A DNA stretch of 64,000 nt from Allacma fusca (GCA_947179485.1 OX359245.1:8537001-8601000), one strand, 5' to 3'. Positions 34,915-49,231 are shown, numbered from the stretch's first letter. A program made the numbers and translations. Notes: generated by a model from the sequence alone, not told the origin.

Positions 34915-36300
34915 TTTATGGATTTCCCTGGCAGACATATGTCTTAACGTTGAGAATTGCGGGTGGCTGACATTAACGAACGGAACAACGTCGAGAAATC
35001 CTGCGTCTGGAGCGAGACAGTGAAATAATTGAAGAATGAAGGATTTTTGATTGCACGAATTTTAAATAGCAGATACAGAAGTGAAAATACTTCGAACCAC
35101 ACTAATTCGATCATAATTCAATGGAAATCATTTGAGTGTTACATGAAAATTATAATTAAGAAAATACAACCATCCGAAATTACGACACTTATTTCTAATT
35201 GTTTCAATAACTAACAAAAAATAAATAACTGGCACTTCTATTATTTGCAGATACTGTAACCTGCTGAATTGAAATTAATTGAAATAGAAGATTACAGGCA
35301 TTAAAACCTTAGAATTATAAATCTCAAATGACTTTGTAAAAAATAATTCGATCCCTTCAAATCAAAACAGGAAGGATCTTAAAAATATAATATTTATTAC
35401 AGCATGATGTCCCGCATGTACCCTGAACATACCTAAGCGCAACATTAAAGCAAGTAGGAACAACTAATAATTCTAAACATACTCTCTTGCAAAAATATGG
35501 AGACTAAGATTAATGTCACAGGATTCCAACTAAAACTCGAATGTATTTGTTTTGAAAAATTATGCGAATTCAATTTATACGAATATTTTCTATAAATTCC
35601 AGTATAATTCAAATATTTTAAGTAATAAATACAGTTACCTGGAGATTGTAGAGCACCAAAATGCATCCCCACTTTACAAATAAATACAAGTCACAAAGTT
35701 TCGAGCATGTTCTAATTATTAGTATATTTTTCTGGAGCTTTACTCCCTTGTCCTGTGGCTTCAACAATTTGGATAGGATTTTAAATTATAATTTGTGCTT
35801 AAAATGTTAATTCTAACAAATAATTTAAATATGAAATTTTGAAACTAAAATTTACGTTTAAAAAATATGATTCCGACTTCCACCTGTCAAACTTCTCATT
35901 TGATTGCAATATTTGCGGTGACAGTTTCCAGAAATTAGAAAATATTATGTATATATCTGTTTTGAACTACATCAGGATCACAGTCAAAATTGTCACACCA
36001 TGTTATAATGGCACGTGCTATGGTATCCTTTGATATTTTGATAAACATGGATATTGGATTTTAATTTTTTCTTAATTTTGAAATTTCACTTAAAAAAATC
36101 TCGGATTTTGCAATGCGTCTCACAATTTTGAAATACCTCCCCCACTTCCCTTATTTTTGAATTAAGATTTTTTAAAGAGAGAAGTGGCACAATTTTTAGG
36201 AAAAGAAGAATTGACTAATATTCTAGTAAAAATGTGGGGGAAAATCCTGTTTTTTGAATATGTAAATTTCAACAGGTTATTTATAAACTTAATTCTAAAT
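34915..36300. other. repeat-derived sequence, no gene
   Basis: 34915-35010 is a copy of the sequence into which MITE copy 4 inserted (60648-60687 plus 61893-61990). The rest is AT-rich without convincing coding frames. Confidence 0.5.
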
Positions 36301-36313
36301 CATGGCTCAATCG

Positions 36314-36511
36314 TTAGCTCAACGTATTTTTTTGTTGTAAGCGTGTTAGTATTTCTTTCATGAACACCAGGCCTGTAAAAGGTGCTGGCCATATGTCTTC
36401 CTTTAATTTTCTAACCTTCCTTCGCATCTCACCTCTTCGGGATCTCTTCCCACGTGCTCGCAATCTAGATTTGATAATTTTACAAACTTCATTGGGATAC
36501 CGATGAGACAT
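36314..36511 (-). CDS. 65-residue basic hypothetical protein or exon
   Basis: ATG at 36511-36509, stop at 36316-36314. The product is strongly basic in the middle (runs of Arg/Lys) with a non-repetitive, protein-like second half containing Trp-Pro and Phe-Thr-Gly. GC content is clearly higher than its surroundings. The family is unknown. It ends shortly before hAT-2 (36690). It could be an exon of a host gene or a fragment of a mobile element. Confidence 0.35.
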   Translation of the reverse strand: MSHRYPNEVCKIIKSRLRARGKRSRRGEMRRKVRKLKEDIWPAPFTGLVFMKEILTRLQQKNTLS

Positions 36512-37177
36512 TCAACAGTTCCGTAGAAAAAGGAAATTGAATAACATTAATATTGAGCGGAAAAGGACTTTCTCTAGGTTTCCAATTATTGTAAATAATG
36601 GCATAGACGTTATATAACTGTTGTATGCAGTCCTTTAAAAATGAGTAATTTTAATTTGACTGTACGCTCGACTCTCTCCACAGAGTGACCAGAGCTCCGC
36701 ACGGGTTCAATTACCTACTCGAGTTTCAAGTCCAAGTACAAGTACGGAACAAGTACGGAGTCCCCGTAAATTATGTACTTGTACTCTCGGGTCAAGTTAA
36801 TCTGTCCATACTTGTACTCGAGTAATTTAGAACGAGTAGCATACCAAGTACGGGCACGCAGCTCGTACTTGTAGCAAGATACGAGTACAAGTACAAGTAC
36901 TGTATTTGCAATTACTTGATACTCGTACTCAAAACTGCAGAAAGTACTCGAGTACATAAATTTAATCATGCGTAGAAAGATTATTTTTGGATACGTCAGC
37001 ATTGTTGGATAAAACTTTAATTATTCGAATTCGTCGTAATGAAAGTCTGGAACCGCGAACGATTTATTCAGCTTCAACATGCACAAAGGAATTACAAACG
37101 ACATCACAGTCAGCACATGGTACACCATGCAGTGGAAGCAACCGTTATCATATTGAATCCTAAATTCAGTTTTAAGT

Positions 37178-40100
37178 ATGTCAACCGGACAAGTTTTAGA
37201 TCAGGTCATGGACATTGACGAGGTTGATCTGACAGTTGACACGGAAGTTGATGTCAACTGCATCTCCAAGCATCGTTCGAAAGTGCATCAACATTTTACC
37301 AAAATCGAAAATAAATTCCAATGTAACCATTGCAAGTGAGCAACCACATTTTTGTATTACCCGTAATGATTACAAATCCTGTGCTTTCCCTAAACCATAT
37401 TTGATATAATCTTTATTCATTCTACAGGAAAACTTTCAATATTGAAAAATATGGGTGCACAAGCAATCGGCTGAAGCATCTGAATTCCAAACATCCATCT
37501 AAAGTTGAAAAGGACCAAACACATGCCCTTACTCAGGAAAATGTCATATTGCAAGCTTTTCAAAAGCAGCAGAAGGTAAGTTAGGTGTTAGTTTGTTATT
37601 GCAGTGCATATATTGGTATACTAACATTCTTCAATTAATTAGATATATAGCGTTCTTGGTACGACCATCTTTAGTATATTTTGCTTTCCATAAACTTTAT
37701 GCGATGTGATGGAATACGCACTATTGGTTTTCAGAATCAATCGGAGGCTGATCTTCAACGATTAATAACCCGGTTTATTATTCTCACGGACCAACCGTTT
37801 GTCATTACCGAAGCCCAGTCTTTCATCGAATTGATGGCATTTGGAAAAACCAACGCACCAGCTAATTCTTCTGCCGACACAATTAGACGAAAAATATTTG
37901 CAGTGTATGACGAGGAAGATCTCACAGAAATTACAGGTAAAATACTTTCAATTAGGAGCCCTCTACAGCTAATTCGAATAAATTCATGTTTGTACTAATG
38001 CAATACCTCATGCGTGGCGTGCTGGCTCACATGGAAAGGTTCCGAGAATGACAAACATGCCGTGAAAATGTCATTCTCTGAGAAACTTCTCCTTTGGGGC
38101 ATTTTAGGTATAAATGCTAGCACGGTTGAAAATAAAAAAAAGGTCTATAGATGTTAAAAATGAAAATGTCGAGCATTTCATTAAAATGAATAAATTAATA
38201 ATTTATTAATAAGTTATGATATGCTTGTTTTAGAGTGCCCCAGGAAAAATTTCGCTTGTTGCTGATTGTTGGACTGCAGCCACTGGCAAATCGTTTCACG
38301 GAATACTGGCATCGTGGATTGACGCCGATTGGAATTTTCAACAGGTCGGATTAGATTTCGACATTCTTAATGGAAATCACAAGGGCAAATCTCTCGCTGC
38401 ATCCATGTTTAAAGTTATGAATGAATACGGTATAGCAAGCAAATTGATGGCCATTACTACTGACAATGCAAGTAATACGGACACAATGTTTCTCGAGCTT
38501 CAGAAAATTTTAAGTGAAAATGTAAGTCATTGCCTATGCTTTCTGATATTTAATTTTTAATAATTCCAACAAGTTTTGTATACAACTCTTTGGTTACAGA
38601 CTGGAATTTTTGAGGTAAATGTCATATCTCGATACAATCTCTAAAAATGGGTTTTTATATACTTCGACAACAGGGAGCTTTGATATAAAAATATTATTAC
38701 CATACATTCCCATTCCTGCAATACATTCGCTTGTATTCCTCATTAAATTCATGAAATCAATTATATCATGTTGTTCACTGTACCACCCATTCTTCAAAAA
38801 TTTTTGAGGCACGAATTTCCTCTAACAAGCTTAGATCATTTTCAGTGCGTTTCTCAAATTATCTCCTGAGATTAAAACGAACATGAGTTTTGTAAATAGG
38901 CTTATCTAGCAATGCAATGTATATTTACTAAATGAATTATAAGAACTACAGTTCCTAACAAATGTAATCTAACATTTATTCAGTTATTTGTGCTAGTGGA
39001 AACAGTACTGTAAAATGTATGCTTGTATTACAATTTATTGGGACGTTAACAAGGAAGGTTTCAGAGCTGGTACTGAGATAATTTTCTGAAGCTACGCCCA
39101 ATTATTGCCAAGGTAATTGATTTCAGTGGCACACTCCATTGCTGCTACATTTCCGCTAAAGCTGAGTTTCAGCGTCCAAATACTTCCTACGCCAGACAGG
39201 AATTTATCGATACCATTACTTTAAAATTATAATTATTCAATGCAGTAAAATTTAATTTAATGCAGAACAAAAATTAAATCACATTTCTTCATAATTAATT
39301 ACATTTGACTTTTATATGGGCAAGCGATGCGAAAATCGTATATTGTAGAAAGCACAAAAAATCGTTGAAATAATGATAGTTTTAGGTGAGTTCTCAGAAA
39401 GTATCCTTATGCAAATTAAAACCTATATTATTTCAGGAAAAATGAAAATGTCTACTTCGCTTTAGTAACCTGAACGGAATTTTCTCAGTGCACAGGAATG
39501 TTTGAAACGCCTATAAATTTTCCGACTATCTATCAATGCAGGATGGTTTGAACACACATTTTTGAATCATATTTTCAATAGATTTTACACTGTCTACAAA
39601 TTTATACTCGAGTTTCAACTTCAAGCACATGTTTGGAGTTTATACTTGAGTTTAAGGTTAACAATAAATTAAGTTTGCATTACAGTTGTAAACCGAGGTC
39701 AATTCTAGACTCAACTTGAGATTGGGGATTTGGTTTCGTTCACGATTACCGTTGTCGCAAAATTGCACTCTAACTTACTTATTAGATTTGAATAATAATG
39801 TTTCTGGCAGAAATTACGACCATAATTCTCTTTTTGATTTGAAATATTTCGAAGTGGATAGATTCTAAAAATATTTGTTAAAAACTTGTTTTTTGTGGGA
39901 AAAGCTCAGGTCCCCTGTGAAATGTTTTGAGCACTAATATTTTTGGTTGCTGTTGCGCAGCTCTTTCCAAAAATTAGCAGCCATGGAGTGTGCAACTTTA
40001 TTCAACTTTCTTTAGTTACTCTTCGGGCGAAATTTCCGAAAAATATCTCCGACACTTCCGAAACCTTGCTTTTAAGAAACCAATCAATCGAATGTTAGTG

Positions 40101-42162
40101 ATGTGCCAACCCTGAGCTTTAAAAGTTAAATTTTCCTGACAGATATAAAAAATTAAAATTAGTTGCAACCATTATTTTAATGTCGTTGCCCATATAGCAA
40201 GAATTGCTGGGAAAGTCGAAAACGAAAATCACTACTACTCCTTACTGTGATATAGACTAACATTATATTTTCGCCCCTATAAATTACTTTTTCTGTCATG
40301 AATGTACAAGTGACAACAGTTTGTAAATATTAATTGCAGGGAATTAATTTTGAACCGGAGCATCAAAGGATACGATGCTTAGCTCATGTAATTAATCTTG
40401 CATGTCAAGCTGCACTCCGCCCGTTAAAAAGTGGATCAGTCTATGCTGATTTGGAAGACGGAAACTACGAAAGCAATAGTGATGATGAAGATGAATGTCC
40501 ATGTATTTCTGTGTACCAGAAGGTAATACAAGCGTACGTATTTTGGTTTACATTTATTTTAAAAATGAAATTAGAAATTATTCGAATCACTATCACAGGT
40601 CAAAACTGCGGTCCGGAAAATTAAAAAATGTGAGAAACTGGAAGAGTCACTTCGACATTTCTGTGCAAATCTTCAAATCAATTATTTGAAATTGATTAAT
40701 GGCATGCCAGTGAGGTGGAATACCAGTTATTTGATGTTCGAGCGTTATCTGCGCTTAAGACCTGTAAAATTCTATACAAACAAATCAATTATTAGTTAAT
40801 AATTATAAATTTATTTTTGACCATAATTATTAACTTCAATATTTAATTCAGGCTATAGAAAAAACTCTAAGCTCAGATTCGTCTTTGAGTAAGCTTGTAC
40901 TATGCGATGATGAATGCATGGTGTTGCAGCAGTTCATAACGTTTCTCAAGGTAGATTAAAAATGATTTTTAAATCCAAGAGTAGTTAGATCCAAAGATAA
41001 GTGCGTATCATATTTGATGCATCAATGTAATATTTGCTAACTATTTTATTTGTTTACTTCTAGCCGTTCTATGAGATGACCAATATTATTTCGGTGCAGC
41101 TGACACCAACCTTGTCACTGACCGCTGCCGTTTATATTGAATTGTATAACCACGTAGAGGCGTACAAAGTATAGAGTTCATATGCTACTACTTTTAAAAT
41201 TTGCAGCAATATTATGTTCATTTGTTTAGTTTATCAATTTTGTTAATGCAGCAGAATGACGGAAATCATAACATGATTTTGACTGCTGCTACCTTAGCTT
41301 GTGAAAAGCTTAATAAGTACTATCCCACCTCTGACGGGCTTGTTTACGTTATGGGAATAGGTGGCTAATTACTTTGCAGATAATTTATTTCTACTTTCGT
41401 TTTTGTTTTAAATGTAATAATGCTTAAATTTTAAAACAGTTCTGGATCCAAGATGCAAGTTGAAATGGCATAAGACAATGAAGTTCGCAGACAGCGTGCT
41501 TAAAGCCAATCGACAGTGAGATACAACTTTTACGTTTTAATTAAGCCGCAATGTATATTTTTCAACTTGACATTATTGGGAAACCTTTTACAGGATGGTA
41601 ATGAATCATTGGAAATTATTTTATAAATCGACTATATAACCGGAGTCTGTTGTACCTACTTCGAATGATATCATTCAATCTCAAATGTCATTACATAAAT
41701 CTGGAAACAAAGATGAACTAGATCAATATTTATCGGAAGCGCTCGTTAAATTCACATCGGGAGAAGACGTTCTCACTTGGTGGAAGGTAATTTTCGAATG
41801 TCTTATAGCGATTTAGTTTAGTTAACTATACACCATATGCCAAAGCATCTGGCCTGTTATAATTCCCTTGCATACATATATTATTGTTAATTAATTTTTA
41901 ATGTTTGAAGATCCACGAAACTGATTACCCGAATCTATCACGTATGGCGCGAGCATTCCTTGGTGCTGCAGCAACTGGAGTTCCAGCTGAAAACATGTTT
42001 TCCATGGGTACAGATTTACTGACTCTAAAAAGACTTTCAATGATAGCAACAACAATACGTGTTTGTATGAGTCTTAAAGGGTGGCTAAAATTTCAAGATC
42101 GTGAGGAATTCCTCAAAGGAAAATCTGCTGCTGTAGTAAGCAGAATACTTGGTGAAGCTTAG
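37178..42162 (+). pseudogene. hAT-2 transposase, 12 exons, nearly intact
   Basis: Exons: 37178-37335, 37428-37575, 37735-37936, 38234-38521, 40340-40522, 40599-40763, 40852-40950, 41064-41168, 41252-41360, 41440-41515, 41594-41786, 41911-42162, about 650 codons. Exons 1-2 carry a BED zinc finger (Cys-x2-Cys, His-x5-His). Exon 4 opens the RNase-H-like core (Asp-Cys-Trp; Thr-Asp-Asn-Ala-Ser-Asn). Exon 5 has the Arg-Cys-Leu-Ala-His block, exon 6 Arg-Trp-Asn, exon 10 Leu-Asp-Pro-Arg, and exon 12 the dimerisation region (Ala-Glu-Asn-x-Phe-Ser). Phases agree at every junction except exon 3/4, off by one base. One in-frame TAA at 41637. The start was chosen because it opens exon 1 before the zinc finger. 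Confidence 0.85.
39050..40078. repeat. degenerate foldback/MITE inside hAT-2 intron 4
   Basis: About 130-150 bases at 39050-39180 are inverted at 39950-40078 (for example CACACTCCATTGCTGCTA versus its near-complement). This explains most of the 1.8-kb intron between exons 4 and 5. No clear target duplication, so the exact ends are uncertain. Confidence 0.6.
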
Positions 42163-42543
42163 TTGCGTGGTGTGCCTTAATATATTTGTATTACGTAGCT
42201 TTACTGAGAATTAAACCAATAAATGAATGATTTACAAAGGAAGAATTAATTACAGCAGATTATTTCAATTTCTAATTGATAAAGTAATTGAAACTCGAGT
42301 ACGGTACAAGTACGGGTTCAAGTACGAGTCGGTCCGGATTTTTACAAAGTACTTGAAAATTCGGTCCAAGTACGAGTACGTCATTGCTGCACTTATACCC
42401 GTACTCGGAGTACAAAACTTTGTACTCGTACTTGAAGAGGCAAGTTCGTGTCTAGTTTTACATTTACCCGATAATTCGAGTGCGGTTCCGGTTCAAGTCC
42501 GGTATCAAAAATTACTTGACCCGTGCGGAGCTCTGAGAGTGAC

Positions 42544-45500
42544 CATAATAATTGCCCTCTATCTCCAGTAAGGGAGCGCATAATAAAATATTTGATTCTT
42601 CCAGTTTGTAGGACATTCATTCACAAATTTTCCCAAATCCACATCATTGACGTTGATCCAAATGTGTGAGGTAACAGGGGTCAGGAGCGTGACCCGAATG
42701 GTGTGTTTCAGATTGATAATCTCTGTATTTTATTTATTCTCACACAGATGTTTTCATGGAAGATCGGGTCATTCCAAAAATATTTCAAGGAAATTCGAAA
42801 AATTAAAACAATATTTTAAAATAGAATTTTGCCTTTTTACTACTGCAAATTTAATGCAACAGGTGTCAGTGACCACACTCTTTAAAATTACAAACATTAA
42901 GTTTTGGGGAAATTAATCGTTTGTAGCAAAGTTGCGGAAAAGTAATATTTACGGTCCTGCCATTTTTTTCTTGGAAATTTAAAACTAAATTCAAATTTAA
43001 GTTAAGTGTTAATTAAGGCTCCATAATAATGCGTGCGTTTTATAATGAGATTTCAATTTCCGACATTGTTGTTTTATTCTTTTTAAAATTTTGTATCCCC
43101 ACAATAGATTCCAATGCGACATCTTGTACTACAACTACTTTCAATTTCAATTAAGAATGTTACGGTATTTCTAATGAGACACGCAGTCCTAAACTTCTGG
43201 TGAAAACCATTATCTTCATTGAGAATTGAAATACACAGTGAAATCAAATATGTTTTAAAAGACCTAGCTTCCACGCCAGTTACTACTTTTGGCCAGCTGT
43301 ACCTGTCGTTGAACCGCAGTTCGTTCGGTGCAACGTTCCGTATAAGGAAGTGAAACTACCAGAGAAAAACTAGGACAATGTGTTGAAGTGTCAAATACGT
43401 GAACTAAAGTGCGGAAATATTTGAAGACTGCATTATCATACCAAAGTCTGTTAACACATGTATCTATTGAAAATTACTTGCTGAGGGGTACAAATCAAAA
43501 ATCCTGCATTAATTTATCATATTCTGGAGGTAATCTGTATATATTCGTATTAGATATACTCATAAGCGCAATTGGTAATTATTTATATTTCCACCCTATA
43601 ATATCCCATCCGATATTCAGGTTTTGAAAAAATGGCTGGTATAGGGCTGAAAAGATGGTGGAATTAATTTACTTGAACTTATGCAAGCAATTAAAATACA
43701 TTAGGAAATTTGAGAATTTGACCAATTTTTCAATAGTGAAATCACGTGTCACAGCACTGTGGATTCGTTCCGACGTTGTGCAATCCCGATTTGATTTTTT
43801 TGTAAAACGCAATACGATTTGTTAGCTCTACTTAGAAACTATCAAGTTTATTTACGATTCCGTAATAGGTTATAGCGCTGCATAATTATGAAAGTTTTGT
43901 TGAAATCAATTTTTGAAACATTTGAAGTACAAATTTGAAAGTTGTTAAGACTTATTTTAGTAAGTGAAAACTATAATATTAAAATTTGCTTCAATGCACT
44001 TTTGACACTCATTTGTTTGGAAATTTCAATGCTTAACAGCGGCGCTGTCCAACAGGTTCCGCTGTCGAGTATTTTTTGAGATTTTGTTGTAAGAAGGCAG
44101 AAACATTGTGGGGATACATCATCTGGACAAAGTTGCGGAAAAGGAATGCTTCTGGTCCTGGAATTTTTCCTTTGACGAATTGCCTTTCCTATGTTGAGCA
44201 GCTTTCTTGAAACAAATAGCATGAGGATTGATGTGAGACTTATTGCATCATCCTATATCCGTCAAAATTTGCGGTATCTAAAACACTTTTCCAAGCGTTT
44301 TAAATTATCGTCAAGATTTCATACATTTTCCAATTTTCTTGACTCATATTTTGAAAGAAAATTGTTGTTCTTTCTAAACACTTTTTGAAAGTTTACCAAA
44401 ACATATTATGAAGCTCCGTTTAAATAAAGAATTCCAACAGTCAACATAGATATGCATCCACCCACAAAAATTATGATAGCAGAAAAAAATTAATTGTAAG
44501 CATTGAATTCATTTTCAGAGTTATATAAGAAAAATGATTTTGAATGAAGGTTTTAAAATTGAGATGTTCTCAAGTATTGACTGATTGGTTCTAATTTTGA
44601 AAACCTCAAAGAAAATAAACTGCCAGAAAAAATAGGATGGAAAAGTTCCATTTAGTCTTTCGTCAGAAACCAAATGAGATTTCTGACCTTGCTTTACATC
44701 CCTTAACCTTGCGGTTTTGTTCCCATGCAGCGCAGTCCAGATTTTATATTTTGTAAATGCAAAAAAGTGATGTAGCTGAAATGAATAATAAGTTAACTTA
44801 ATTACAACTTCGTGATAGATCGTTCTGTAAGAAAGAAAGCGCTATTTGAATTAATTTTTGAAAAATTTGAATGACAAATTTTTAAAAGGTCTGCTGGGAA
44901 TTCTTATTTCCAATAACCATCCATGATTGGTGGAATAATTGTATAAGATTTCAGGGAAGGATTCAAGGTATTCATTTCCCCCATGATTTAGTTAACATTT
45001 CTTCAGAGTTTTTTAAATGTGTTTCATTACACCACCTCATAACCTCTAAATAAAGGAAAAAAGGACGTGGAGCCAAATCAAAAATATCGTTCAAAAATGT
45101 CAACTTTGGGAACTATTAAAGTTAATGTATGTTGTGCCACATTCAAATCTACGGAAGTTAAAAAATAATCAGTGAACGATTTAGCAGGTGTCATATCAAT
45201 TTAATGATAATATAGTATGTAAACACTTAGGCTCAGAAAGGATTCCCAAATTCGGACTCAAAACCAGAATGTTCTATTACCCTTAATGGAATCGCTTGTA
45301 TTATCGGGGAAAATGAATGAAGTGACGTTGAAGATCAATTTTTTAATAGCTTCCTGCTTGGGCAATGCAAATTTGTAAATTAACATTTATTGGCAAAAGT
45401 ACAACACTGTGCTTATTTCCTCCAGTGACACGAATCAGGGCTTAGTAGACACATGCCATAATCACTCCATGCCTTTTTATCTTTTGTCATCTATAAAATT

Positions 45501-46057
45501 CATTTATTCTCATTGGCAGCAGGACTTCATCCAAAAATTAGTACTTCCAGTAATTTGGACTTCGTCTTATAATCTTGGAATCAATAGATTTTGTAAATCC
45601 GGGCATATCCCTAATTGCGGACAAAATTTAAAGTGACGTCATGTCGTTGGTTACCTTTTTAATAAAAACCAGCATCCCGCTAATAAAAATTGTGAAACCG
45701 TAGGAGCATCTGAGCTAATGTGTACACACGTCAAATTCTAAATGTACGAATTTAACTTGTTTTATTTTTTTTACAATTTGAAATTTTAGTAATAATTAAT
45801 TTTCAAATTTGAACCTTTTCGACGATATGAAATAACTCCACATTTTTGGCCACATCATTACGTAACTCCAAGTTGACGTGTTGAAATCAGAATAAACTAC
45901 ACGTAATCCTGAAATGATTGGACGAAAATTAGTTAAAGCGGCGCGCAAGTTATTAATTAAAAGCACTTGATTTACTTCTTCATTTTTCATCACTTGTTTT
46001 TGTGACTACAATAATTTCAACTGGATTTTAATTGGAGAATTTTTGCTGAAATGTTTA
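42544..46057. repeat. interspersed-repeat sequence, no gene
   Basis: Pieces of family R (42,660-43,090; 43,090-43,300 is inverted relative to 51,700-51,860; 43,410-43,520 matches 52,770-52,870; 44,130-44,170). The rest is AT-rich without supported genes. Confidence 0.55.
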
Positions 46058-46065
46058 ATGCTAAC

Positions 46066-47105
46066 CAGGGTTGGCAAAAAAACGGAATGTATTGATAAAG
46101 TCCAGGCCAGTGGAAAAAACCGGATGTTACCGGTTTTTATTGGATACTGGCATTAATTGGATTAAATTAATAAATGCCAATTCATTCCAAGATACGACAT
46201 TTCTGTCCATAACAGCGGCATCAATTGGTTCATACCGGATTTTATTGGTTTTTGTTCTAAATTGGCAACAATACATGCATGTGTGTATTTTAAGTATCAA
46301 CCTATTATCAAATAATTTTTGGTGGAGTTGTGGAGTACTATCTACGCCTAGCTAATTGCATTTTCACTATTACTTTGTAGTTTTTGGTACAGCTAGACGT
46401 GGAATCGGAATGTTTAAATAAATCCTTGCGATTGCAAGACATGCCTCATCTAAAGTTGCTGTATAATTTACATTCAGTGTCCACATTGTTCAATCACGTC
46501 GTTTTACCATCTTTCTTCTTATACAAGAGAAGGAAATGACGGGAAAAGTCCAACATGGTTATTAAAAAATATTCGCTTTATAATTATTTTTTGTAAAAAT
46601 GTCTAAAATGGCAGAATTAAAAGACGAATTTGTAAGTGTGATTGGAATTCATGGTAGCAGCTTGAACAGTTAAACCAGTGAGATAAAACAAAAAGGAGCA
46701 ACTGTTAGTCTGACGTGACAATTAAAACCCGGGTTGGCAATGGAAAAAGCTTGGCTGTTGCAACGTACAAAATATGTAGCACTAAAAGTTGTGCTCAGGC
46801 GAAAACAAAATATAGATTTAGTTATCATTGCAAGATTCAAATTGATACTTAAAGTTCAAGTACTGATTCCATTACTTATACACACCTTATGCACATTCAA
46901 CAGTATTAGCCAATTCTTACCATGTGATTTAAATGTCCATTCCACTGGATTGTTCCGCTTACAACCGGTTTTTATTGGCTAGTGGATTGTACTGGTCGAA
47001 ATTAATTTCAACCAATTGTTTCCCCCAAGCAGTTTACTCCAGACCTGCTGGAACCGATTTTTATCCAATACATTCCGGGCCAATACAATCCACTTGCCAA
47101 CCCTG
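46066..47105. mobile_element. 1040-bp non-autonomous hAT, CAGGGTTGGCAA family
   Basis: The ends CAGGGTTGGCAA and TTGCCAACCCTG are perfect complements. The 8-bp flanks are ATGCTAAC and ATACTAAC (7 of 8). Repeated CCGGTTTTTATTGG motifs lie near both ends. No transposase. Confidence 0.9.
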
Positions 47106-49032
47106 ATACTAACCGTAATTTGTTTGAAATTCTGAAACTAAAATTCACTTTAAAAAGGTTTTGCTTTATAAAAAAGACTCGTAAAATATTTGATTCACCC
47201 GGGATATTTGGGTATTTTCACAAGTATATTTTACTGACCCAGGTCAAGTTATACAATACCAAAAAAGTGTATTGCTAATATCGACCTGTCGCCCTTTAAA
47301 TTTACTTTACGAAGTTTAAACTCACCACAGTACCCATACGACTATATCTCGTACTTACCCCTTACCGCGTACAGATAAAAACTAAATAAACGGCGTGGAA
47401 CCTTATGGATTTTATAAATAGATCCATACTTGCCGCCGTTCAGTTCATAAAGTTGTGAACTGAACTGAATGAGCCCTAGTTTTAATTGTTTTTGAACGAA
47501 CTTGAACGACCTAGTTAAATGCAAAATTTTGATTGAATGAATTTGAATTGAACTCAGAAGGACTTGTTATGAATGTGAACAAACGTTCATCATAGGCTCA
47601 AATAATACAAAGTGAACTGAATTGAACTTCACAGTAAGCGTTTGAATATAAACTTTTATATATTCGTGACTTTTGAATTTCGACAAGTTCAACTTTGAAA
47701 CTTGTCAAATAAACTAAGAATACCCTCAACTATCGAGTATAGTAGATATAAAGGCAGAAATTGATGCATGAAACACAAGCTAGAATGAATCATTGGTCAT
47801 GGTTACGGAAAGAATTTTTCTATAAAAAATTCACGACCAAATTCATTTTTGGGTTGACATGATAAATCGTACTGCTTCTGGAAGTAATTGACCAAATTAT
47901 GTGCCATCCTTGTTTTCAAAAAAATACAATATGAAGTTTTTGCTTCTTGTCTTCAATGGGTTCCCATTCAGTAATACATGTGCCATAAAAACAATATAAA
48001 AACAAACTACAAAGCAATTGACGGATATTTGATAATATCACAATCCAAAATTTTTTGATTTTCACGCCACACCAGCTATTTTCGTGGACAACTTTGAGCA
48101 TTAACGACAGGGTGTACGACAACAACTGTTGTAGGAAGTGTGTAATATTAAACTCTTCATGAGAGTAGAACACGGCATTACACACGATTAAATAGCTAGT
48201 TGTTTTGTAGTAAATATTCGTCCTTTAGGGGACACAGTCAAAGAATATTAAATCAGGAAAATTATCGTTTTAAATTTGTACACACCGGTTCCATTGTGTT
48301 GTCTGAAAACTCTTTATAACAAACAAGAGAAGTGGGGGAACATTTGCAGTACTTTCGGAAAAAAATTAAATCCCGACATGCTGTAGTCGAATTTCAAATT
48401 AGGAAAATATGCAGATCTAACGTTCGCGTCTAGAAAACTACCATTGACGAAAAAGCAAACGTCATTACTTTATAATAACGTGATGACCGACTCAGAACGG
48501 GTTAAAATATGGAACTTAAGAAACGATTTTCGGGCTAGAAGGTCATTCATTCCACTCCGGCATTTTTAGTATAAAAAAGCAAATTTGCCATTAAGATTTA
48601 AGGTTTTGAGAAGTCACATGCAACAAAATAAAAATACTTTATTTGAATAACATTTTTAAATTTGTACAAACAATTTGTAACTCCCACAGCTGACGTTTCT
48701 CAAAAATATACCTCAATTGGCTCCATTTTCTTATCCTCTCCTGTATTCAGAGATTTTGTGCTAGAGGGATGAAAAAAGTATAGAAATTTAGAAAATGATT
48801 TGCTAAATCGTAGGGGAATTTAATATCTTCTCTACTGCCCTTCATCAGTTCATTTTGAACATTTTACTTCCAGGGGTAATTGGGATTTTGAATAAAATCG
48901 TGGAATAAAATAGAGCAATTCATACAATTTGACCATTGATTTGAAGGGTGTCCGGTCTACTGCCACCCTAACAACTACCACAAGCACAACTGCCACATGT
49001 ACAACTGCCATAATTAACTGCCACTTGGAACG

Positions 49033-49112
49033 CTGCCACATTTACTCACTGCCACATTTACTCACTGCCACATTTACTCACTGCCACATTTACTCACTGC
49101 CACATTTACTCA
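49033..49112 (+). repeat. five perfect 16-bp tandem repeats
   Basis: Unit CTGCCACATTTACTCA, five exact copies, then a diverged partial copy; it amplifies the element's own subterminal motif. Confidence 0.95.
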
Positions 49113-49231
49113 CTGCCACTTGGACTACTGCCACTTTTACTAATAGCCACATTGACTCACTTCCTTTCTTCTTTAGATAATCCAGTGGCCGCTAGTAGGA
49201 CTAAGGCATACTCTAGTTGGACGCATGCGCA

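Larger units (their letters stand above)
36690..42535 (+). mobile_element. hAT-2: full-length autonomous-type hAT transposon
   Basis: The ends are CAGAGCTCCGCACGGGT and its complement (canonical hAT CAGAG...CTCTG). The 8-bp target duplication AGAGTGAC is perfect at 36682-36689 and 42536-42543. Both ends carry ~250 bp of GTACTTG/GAGTAC arrays (36712-36960, 42290-42520). The centre holds a 12-exon transposase gene. The ends resemble those of the CAAGTT MITEs, so a related transposase could have moved them. Confidence 0.95.

Noticed and set aside
48929-49180. 83-codon Thr-rich frame
   Set aside because: It is the translation of the CTGCCAC tandem repeats.
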